33,272 nucleotides of DNA. Source: an uncultured Arthrobacter sp. GTDB taxonomy: Bacteria; Actinomycetota; Actinomycetes; Actinomycetales; Micrococcaceae. The notes beneath the pieces are model-generated. The model did no database searches, was not told where the DNA came from, and saw only the letters and a program-made list of their open reading frames with translations. Where the stretch lies: assembly GCA_937873245.1 (NCBI GenBank), contig CALMVY010000368.1:1-33272 (forward strand), read 5' to 3'. Below are positions 28,705-33,272 of the stretch, one piece after another. Position 1 is the first letter of the stretch; each line of letters begins with the position of its first letter. A program made the position numbers and the translations under genes.

Positions 28705-29430
28705 ATGCCAGTCGTACTGGAAAACCTGGGCAAGCGCTTCGGCGACGGCGCCCCGGTGCTGGACGACGTCAACGCCACCATCGGGCAGGGCGAGTTCGTC
28801 GCCCTGCTCGGTGCGTCCGGCTGCGGCAAGTCCACCCTGCTGAACATCATGGCGGGACTGGAGGCGCCGACGTCGGGCGCCCTTGAAGTGCCGAGCGACG
28901 GCGCCGCGTTTATGTTCCAGGACGCGGCGCTGTTCCCCTGGCTGACCGCACGGGAGAACATCGAGCTGGCCTTGAAGCTGCGCGGCGCCGGCAAGGCCGA
29001 GCGGCGCGCGAAGGCCGGTGAGTTGCTGGACCTCGTGCACCTGGGCGGGGCGGGGGACAAACGCCCGCACGAGCTCTCCGGCGGGATGCGCCAGCGTGTG
29101 GCGCTGGCCCGGTCGCTCGCCCAGGACCGGCAGCTGCTCCTGATGGACGAGCCCTTCGCGGCCCTGGACGCGATCACCCGGGACCTGCTGCACGACGAGC
29201 TGGAGCGGATCTGGAAGGAAACCGGCCGCACCATCGTCTTTGTCACCCACAATGTCCGCGAGGCCGTCCGGCTGGGCCAGCGTGTGCTGCTGCTCTCCTC
29301 ACGGCCCGGACGCGTGGTGCGGGAGTGGCACGTCAGCGAAGAGCACCGCACCGACGCCGGACTGGCCGGGCAGCTGACCGGCGAAATCACCGCCCGGCTA
29401 CGCGAGGAGATCCGCCGCCATGCCAAATAA
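28705..29430 (+). CDS. Sulfonate-type ABC transporter ATP-binding protein (SsuB/TauB-like)
   Basis: The 241-residue ATPase has Walker A LLGASGCGKSTLLNIMAGLE, Q-loop FMFQDAALFPWLTARENIEL, signature ELSGGMRQRVALARSLA, Walker B LLLMDEPFAALD and H-loop VFVTHNVREAVRLGQRVLLL. The PWLT Q-loop and DEPFAALDAITR are typical of SsuB/TauB/NrtD. ATG 28705 is preferred because AGGA (28694-28697) sits seven bases before it; GTG 28699 is too close. The last 11 nt overlap the permease gene. Confidence 0.92.
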   Translation: MPVVLENLGKRFGDGAPVLDDVNATIGQGEFVALLGASGCGKSTLLNIMAGLEAPTSGALEVPSDGAAFMFQDAALFPWLTARENIELALKLRGAGKAERRAKAGELLDLVHLGGAGDKRPHELSGGMRQRVALARSLAQDRQLLLMDEPFAALDAITRDLLHDELERIWKETGRTIVFVTHNVREAVRLGQRVLLLSSRPGRVVREWHVSEEHRTDAGLAGQLTGEITARLREEIRRHAK

Positions 29431-30454
29431 GATCCTGTGGGGCGACGCGGACGGCGCGCCGACTGCCGCCCCCGCCCCTGCGCGGGACGGCGATGCTGCA
29501 AGCAGCATCGCGTCCCGCTCCGACAGGCCCGATGCCACTCCCGGGGCGGCAGCCGGCGCACCGTCAGTGCACGCGGCGCTCACCCGGTCCTCCACCGGCT
29601 CGACCGACCTCCGCGAGCTGGAAGCCGGGCTGGATTCACTGCAGTCCGACGCCGTCCGCACGTCGCGCATCGACTGGAGCCGGCTCCTGCTGCCGGTCGC
29701 CGCGCTGGCGGTGCTGGTCATCATCTGGCAGCTCTACGTGTCGCTCGGCATCAAGAGGCGCGACCTGGTGCCCGGCCCGCTGGATGTGCTGGGGCAGTTC
29801 GGCAATCTCTGGGCCGAGGGCAGGCTGCAGGAGGCCGTCTGGACCTCGCTGCAGCGCGGACTCATCGGGTTCCTGATCAGCGTGGCCATCGCGACCCCGG
29901 TCGGGCTTCTGCTGGCCCAGGTGGCACCGCTGCGCCGCGCGTTCGGGCCGCTGATCTCCGGGCTCCAGGTGCTGCCGTCGGTCGCGTGGGTGCCCGCGGC
30001 CATCATCTGGTTCGGCCTGACGGACGCCACCGTGTACTTCGTGGTGTTCATGGGCGCCATTCCGTCGATCATCAACGGGCTGATCTCCGGCGTGGACCAG
30101 ATCCCGCCGCAGTACCGCAGCGTCGGGAAAGTCCTCGGCGCCTCCCGGGTCCAGCTGGCCCTGCAGATCATCCTCCCGGCTGCACTGCCCGGCTACCTGG
30201 GCGGACTCAAGCAGGGCTGGGCATTCTCCTGGCGCTCGCTGATGGCCGCGGAGATCATCGCGGTGGGCGGCAGCATCGGCTTTGGCCTGGGCTCCATGCT
30301 GAACCAGGGCCGCGACCTGTCCGATATGACCATCGTGATGTCCGCGATCCTGCTCATCCTCGCCGTCGGCATCCTGATCGAACTGCTGGTGTTTGGCCCG
30401 ATCGAAACGCGGCTGCTCCGCCGTCGTGGCCTGTTGGCCGGCAGCACCCGGTAG
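29420..30454 (+). CDS. Sulfonate-type ABC transporter permease (SsuC/TauC-like) with a repeat-encoded N-terminal insert
   Basis: The 344-residue inner-membrane protein has a polar N-terminal tail of about 90 residues, then about six TM helices from LLLPVAALAVLVIIWQLYV onward. The SsuC motifs are SLQRGLIGFLISVAIATPVG, LPSVAWVPAAIIWFGLTDAT, the EAA-type loop GKVLGASRVQLALQIILPAA and KQGWAFSWRSLMAAEII. Residues 16-44 of the tail are encoded by the same 87-bp palindromic element as in cysD. The ATG at 29420 overlaps the ATPase gene end by 11 nt. It is the last gene of the importer operon. The tail is probably cytoplasmic and dispensable to the fold, which may explain why an insertion is tolerated. 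Confidence 0.9.
   Translation: MPNKILWGDADGAPTAAPAPARDGDAASSIASRSDRPDATPGAAAGAPSVHAALTRSSTGSTDLRELEAGLDSLQSDAVRTSRIDWSRLLLPVAALAVLVIIWQLYVSLGIKRRDLVPGPLDVLGQFGNLWAEGRLQEAVWTSLQRGLIGFLISVAIATPVGLLLAQVAPLRRAFGPLISGLQVLPSVAWVPAAIIWFGLTDATVYFVVFMGAIPSIINGLISGVDQIPPQYRSVGKVLGASRVQLALQIILPAALPGYLGGLKQGWAFSWRSLMAAEIIAVGGSIGFGLGSMLNQGRDLSDMTIVMSAILLILAVGILIELLVFGPIETRLLRRRGLLAGSTR
29456..29559. repeat. In-gene palindromic element, ssuC copy (87-bp core 29465-29551)
   Basis: Outer arms 29456-29472 and 29543-29559 (GGGGCGGCAGCCGGCGC) pair over 17 bp with one mismatch. The inner stem is again 17 bp with one bulge around ATGCTGCAAGCAGCAT. The core begins on a codon boundary exactly as in cysD and encodes AAPAPARDGDAASSIASRS followed by DRPDATPGAA. 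Confidence 0.88.
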
Positions 30455-30479
30455 GCACCCGCGTCCAGAACCAACGCTG

Positions 30480-30508
30480 TTGTCTGGGGTCACGCGCAGG
30501 CCTACACT
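30480..30508 (+). promoter_or_regulatory. Putative promoter of the ABM-like gene
   Basis: TTGTCT (30480-30485) and TACACT (30503-30508) are separated by 17 bp, about 55 bp before the GTG start at 30563. This unit has an ordinary leader with GAGGAGA, unlike the leaderless sulfur promoters. Confidence 0.55.
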
Positions 30509-30562
30509 CACCGCTATAGGCCGGTTTTACGGCCCATCCGGCCCAATTCTGAGGAGACAGCC

Positions 30563-30859
30563 GTGGCACCAAAATATGGAGTGCTGGCACTGGTCGAGGC
30601 CAAGCTCGGGAAGGAACAAGAGGTCTGGGACTTCCTTAATGGCGGCCGGGAGGTTGTGCTTAAGGAACCCGGAACACAGACCTGGTATGCCTTCCGGGTC
30701 AACGATTACACCTTCGGCATCTTCGACACCTTTGACACCGAGGAAGCCCGGCAGGCGCACCTCAACGGCGCCATCCCCGCGGCGCTCGGCGAACACGGCC
30801 CCACGCTGCTGTCCAAGGACCCCGACATCAGACTGGTGGAACTCATCGCGGTTAAGTAG
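30563..30859 (+). CDS. Small ABM-fold (antibiotic biosynthesis monooxygenase-like) protein
   Basis: The 98-residue product reads MAPKYGVLALVEAKLGKEQE, then VWDFLNGGREVVLKEPGTQTW and an aromatic-rich strand YAFRVNDYTFGIFDTFDTEE, ending LLSKDPDIRLVELIAVK. This beta-alpha-beta-beta layout matches the dimeric alpha/beta-barrel (ABM/YgiN-like) superfamily, whose members are small oxygenases or heme/quinone-binding proteins. GAGGAGA precedes the GTG start by about six bases. It has its own promoter-like boxes and is probably monocistronic. Substrate unknown. Confidence 0.75.
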   Translation: MAPKYGVLALVEAKLGKEQEVWDFLNGGREVVLKEPGTQTWYAFRVNDYTFGIFDTFDTEEARQAHLNGAIPAALGEHGPTLLSKDPDIRLVELIAVK

Positions 30860-30910
30860 CCCGCGCTCCTGCCACATCGGCCGCCGCCCACCGCCGTGTC
30901 GGCTGCCGAA

Positions 30911-30983
30911 CGGGGGCACACCGACACGGACACACCGCCATTGGAGCCCGATGCCGCTCCTGCGGCCGCCAAAGTGCCCCCGG
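30911..30983 (-). repeat. ~73-bp palindromic-ended repeat, copy 5 (inverted)
   Basis: On the minus strand it runs from CCGGGGGCACTTTGGCGG to GGCGGTGTGTCCGTGTCGG and GTGTGCCCCCG. It is the same family as copies 1-4 near 17-19 kb. It lies between the ABM-like gene and the cysG promoter, where it may serve as a terminator. Confidence 0.65.
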
Positions 30984-31017
30984 ACGGCGGCAGCAATGTG
31001 ACGTGCCGTTACCCCGC

Positions 31018-31075
31018 GTGAACGGGTGTTTCCGCACCGTTGTTCCGCCCTGTGACGCCGCCCTATCGTCGATGC
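31018..31075 (+). promoter_or_regulatory. Sulfur-regulon promoter/operator block, cysG copy
   Basis: The block begins GTGAACGGGTGTTTCC, continues GCACCG, then TTGTTC (-35, 31040-31045), 18 bp and TATCGT (-10, 31064-31069), and ends at the cysG ATG exactly 58 nt from GTGA. The last part, GCCCTATCGTCGATGC, closely matches the sir copy. Confidence 0.65.
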
Positions 31076-32362
31076 ATGGCAATTCAGGACATTTACCCCA
31101 CGGCGCTGCGCCTCCTCGGCCGCCCCGTGCTGGTGGTCGGCGGCGGTCCGATCGCCGCACGCCGCGCCAAGGGACTGCTCGACGCCGGCGCCCGCGTGAC
31201 CGTCGTCGCGCCGCTTGCCTGCCCGGCCCTGGCAGGCCTCGCCGACGCCGGCCTTCTTGCCTGGGAGCCCCGCACCTACCGCACGTCCGACGTCGACGGC
31301 GTCTGGTTCGTCCAGACCGCTACCGGCGACGTCGCCGTGGACGCGCAGGTTGCCGCCGACGCCGAGGCGCGGCGCATCTGGTGCGTCAACGCCTCCGACC
31401 ATGAAGCGTCCGCCGCATGGACGCCCGCCGTCGCCGTCGTGGATGACGTCAAGATCGCCGTGAACGCCGGGGGAGACCCGCGCCGTGCCATGGCCCTGCG
31501 GGACGCCGTCGCCACCGCCCTGGACACGGGGGACCTGCCGCTGCGCCGGCAACGCGCCACGACAACCCCCGGCACCGTGGCGCTCGTCGGCGGCGGACCC
31601 GGTGATTCCGGGCTCATCACCGTCAGCGGCCGGCGCCTCCTCGGGCAGGCCGACGTCGTGGTCGCGGACCGCCTCGGCCCGCGCGGACTCCTGGCCGAAC
31701 TGGCCCCCGACGTCCGCGTCATCGAGGTCGGCAAGACCCCCGGCCACCACCCCGTCCCGCAGTCCGACATCAACCGCATCCTCGTCGACGAAGCCCTGCA
31801 GGGCCACCGTGTGGTCCGGCTCAAGGGCGGCGACCCGTACGTCCTGGGCCGCGGAGGCGAGGAAGCCGAATTCTGCCGGCAAAACGGCGTCGAGGTTGAA
31901 GTGGTTTCCGGCGTCACCTCCGCCATCTCTGTCCCGGCCGCGGCCGGCATCCCGGTCACGCACCGCGGGCTGGCCAAGGGCTTCAGCGTGGTGACCGGCC
32001 ATGAGGAGCTCTCCGAGGTCCCGGCCCGGTCCGACCACACCGTGATCCTGCTCATGGGCGTGGGCCAGTTGCGCGATTCCGCGGCCTCGCTGGGACGCGC
32101 CGGTTTGCCTCCGGAGACGCCTGTTGGCATCGTAGAGAATGGTTATCTGCCGGACCAGCGGGTGACCATCGGAACGCTCGGGACCATCGCGGACCAGGCG
32201 GAGGCCGCAGGCGTCGCGAACCCCGCCGTAATCGTGATCGGTGACGTGGTCCGCGTCAGCCCGTTCGCGCCGTCGCACTTCAAAACCGCGGACTACAGCA
32301 CCACCACCCCGAACACTCCCCGCTCCACCCGCTCCACCCAGACCCGCGTACCGACCCCGTAA
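31076..32362 (+). CDS. cysG: Siroheme synthase fusion: precorrin-2 dehydrogenase plus uroporphyrinogen-III methyltransferase
   Basis: The 428-residue protein joins an N-terminal NAD-dependent dehydrogenase (RPVLVVGGGPIAARRAKGLL, VWFVQTATGD, CVNASDHEAS, GDPRRAMALRDAV) to a C-terminal SAM methyltransferase (VALVGGGPGDSGLITVSGRR, VVADRLGPRG, GKTPGHHPVPQSDINRILV, VVRLKGGDPYVLGRGGEEAE, VSGVTSAISVPAAAGIPVTH). Together they make sirohydrochlorin from uroporphyrinogen III. It is slightly shorter than E. coli CysG (457), and Fe insertion may rely on the CbiX-like protein encoded at 20169. The ATG at 31076 coincides with the predicted transcription start. The last 30 residues are a Ser/Thr/Pro/Arg-rich tail. 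A hairpin terminator follows, then fpr. Confidence 0.92.
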   Translation: MAIQDIYPTALRLLGRPVLVVGGGPIAARRAKGLLDAGARVTVVAPLACPALAGLADAGLLAWEPRTYRTSDVDGVWFVQTATGDVAVDAQVAADAEARRIWCVNASDHEASAAWTPAVAVVDDVKIAVNAGGDPRRAMALRDAVATALDTGDLPLRRQRATTTPGTVALVGGGPGDSGLITVSGRRLLGQADVVVADRLGPRGLLAELAPDVRVIEVGKTPGHHPVPQSDINRILVDEALQGHRVVRLKGGDPYVLGRGGEEAEFCRQNGVEVEVVSGVTSAISVPAAAGIPVTHRGLAKGFSVVTGHEELSEVPARSDHTVILLMGVGQLRDSAASLGRAGLPPETPVGIVENGYLPDQRVTIGTLGTIADQAEAAGVANPAVIVIGDVVRVSPFAPSHFKTADYSTTTPNTPRSTRSTQTRVPTP

Positions 32363-32372
32363 CCCCCGTCGA

Positions 32373-32422
32373 TTGCTCCAGAACTGCCGTTATCAGGCCT
32401 GAAAAGGGCGGCTACGGAGCAA
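32373..32422 (+). terminator. Imperfect hairpin after cysG
   Basis: TTGCTCC (32373-32379) pairs with GGAGCAA (32416-32422). Inside it GCCG pairs with CGGC around a CAGGCCTG centre. It separates cysG from the ferredoxin reductase gene and probably ends the cysG transcript. No U-tract follows. Confidence 0.55.
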
Positions 32423-32451
32423 CGGATGCAGAAGAACAAAGGAACACAGCC

Positions 32452-33272
32452 GTGTCAACGAACACCCCTGTTGGAACTGCCGCCCGCCCGCTGCGCATCG
32501 CCGTCGTCGGCTCCGGACCCGCCGGTGTGTACGCCGCGGACACCCTGACCAAGAGCGAGGCCGTCAAGAGCGGCGAGCTCACCGTCAGCATCGACCTCTT
32601 CGACCGCTACCCGGCGCCGTACGGCCTGATCCGCTACGGCGTCGCGCCCGACCACCCGCGCATCAAGGGCATCGTCAAGGCTCTGCATCAGGTGCTGAGC
32701 AAGCCGGAGATCCGGCTGCTCGGCAACGTCGAGTACGGCGTCGACATCAAGCTCGAGGACCTGCGCCGCTACTACGACGCGGTGGTCTTCACGACCGGCG
32801 CCGAGAAGGACCGCGACCTCGACATCCCCGGGATCGACCTGCCGGGCAGCTTCGGCGGCGCGGAGTTCGTGTCGTGGTTCGACGGCCACCCCGACGTGCC
32901 GCGCGAGTGGCCGCTCGAGGCGGAGTCGATCGCGGTGGTCGGCGCCGGCAACGTCGGCCTCGACGTCGCCCGGATGCTGTCCAAGACCGCCGACGAGCTG
33001 CTGGTCACCGAGATCCCGGACAACGTCTACCAGGGCCTCAAGGCCAGCCCGGTCAAGGAGGTGCACGTCTTCGCCCGCCGCGGCCCGGCGCAGGCGAAGT
33101 TCACCCCGCTGGAGCTGCGCGAGCTCGACCACAGCCCGAACGTCGAGGTCCTGGTCAACCCCGAGGACATCGAGTACGACGACGGCTCGGTCGCGGCGAT
33201 CAACTCCGACAACCAGACCAAGCTCGTCGTGCGCGAGCTCGAGAAGTACGCGATGCGCACCGCCGAGCACGG
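32452..33272 (+). CDS. Ferredoxin/flavodoxin-NADP reductase, FprA/adrenodoxin-reductase type (3' end outside window)
   Basis: The first 273 residues are present. The FAD motif IAVVGSGPAGVYAADTL is followed by FDRYPAPYGLIRYGVAPDHP, the ADR signature, then YYDAVVFTTGAEKDRDLDIPG and the NADP-binding SIAVVGAGNVGLDVARML. EVHVFARRGPAQAKFTPLELRELDH follows, with the Arg pair that binds the 2'-phosphate. This type transfers electrons between NADPH and ferredoxin, which here could feed the sulfite reductase. AAAGGAAC about seven bases before the GTG supports the start. No GAA codon for Glu appears in the visible part, unlike its neighbours. The gene runs off the right edge. Confidence 0.9.
   Translation, partial: MSTNTPVGTAARPLRIAVVGSGPAGVYAADTLTKSEAVKSGELTVSIDLFDRYPAPYGLIRYGVAPDHPRIKGIVKALHQVLSKPEIRLLGNVEYGVDIKLEDLRRYYDAVVFTTGAEKDRDLDIPGIDLPGSFGGAEFVSWFDGHPDVPREWPLEAESIAVVGAGNVGLDVARMLSKTADELLVTEIPDNVYQGLKASPVKEVHVFARRGPAQAKFTPLELRELDHSPNVEVLVNPEDIEYDDGSVAAINSDNQTKLVVRELEKYAMRTAEH

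Noticed and set aside
30527..32278. 583-residue minus-strand ORF over cysG
   Set aside because: It is antisense to two clear plus-strand genes and lacks family motifs.

Overview
The window looks like chromosome from a high-GC actinobacterium of the Micrococcaceae (Arthrobacter / Pseudarthrobacter type). This rests on the GC-rich codon use, GTG starts, several apparently leaderless genes with TANNNT -10 boxes, a MenJ-type menaquinone reductase and actinobacterial-style sulfur genes. The assignment is inference from gene content; no marker RNA gene is present. I saw no tRNA, rRNA, CRISPR array or transposase gene.

Layout. (a) 1-320: 5' part of a flavin-dependent monooxygenase whose codon style and leader differ from the rest, possibly foreign DNA or an assembly join. 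(b) 583-2962 (minus): a SipW-type signal peptidase fused to a LamG domain, with its likely substrate, a TasA/camelysin-like matrix protein. A divergent MarR regulator (3257-3742) lies across an intergenic region rich in inverted repeats. (c) 3750-5925: a PHO-box-like repeat and a Tat-exported PhoX phosphatase. (d) 6061-9650: an E. coli-type arginyl-tRNA synthetase overlapping menD. (e) 9754-12258 (minus): an amino-acid ABC importer with a large hairpin between the binding-protein and permease genes. (f) 12432-17212: menF (minus) divergent from ubiE/menG, a MenJ-like reductase and a polyprenyl diphosphate synthase; with menD this is a partial menaquinone locus. (g) 17213-18992: a repeat-rich stretch with four ~70-bp palindromic elements around a frameshifted AbiEi/DUF559-type gene. 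(h) 18993-20107 (minus): a SUKH-family protein and a TRIC/YicG channel. (i) 20169-33272: assimilatory sulfur block with a CbiX-like chelatase, sulfite reductase, cysH, cysD, cysN, rtcB, a sulfonate-type ABC importer, an ABM-fold protein, cysG and ferredoxin-NADP reductase.

How the genes work together. CysDN makes APS from sulfate, CysH reduces APS to sulfite and Sir reduces sulfite to sulfide. CysG plus the CbiX-like chelatase can make the siroheme Sir needs. Fpr can reduce the ferredoxin feeding Sir, and the SsuABC-type importer brings in organosulfur. No cysC was seen, consistent with direct APS reduction.

Most notable signals. (1) The same 87-bp palindromic element lies in frame, in the same reading phase, in the N-terminal coding parts of both cysD and the ssuC-like gene, with two compensatory base-pair changes. 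(2) The sir, ssu-leader and cysG transcription units share a promoter/operator block that sits exactly 58 nt before each ATG, implying leaderless mRNAs under common control. (3) The ssu unit starts with a 22-codon leaderless ORF holding one Cys codon just after a hairpin, a candidate cysteine attenuator. (4) The SipW-LamG fusion carries its own internal signal-peptide-like segment.
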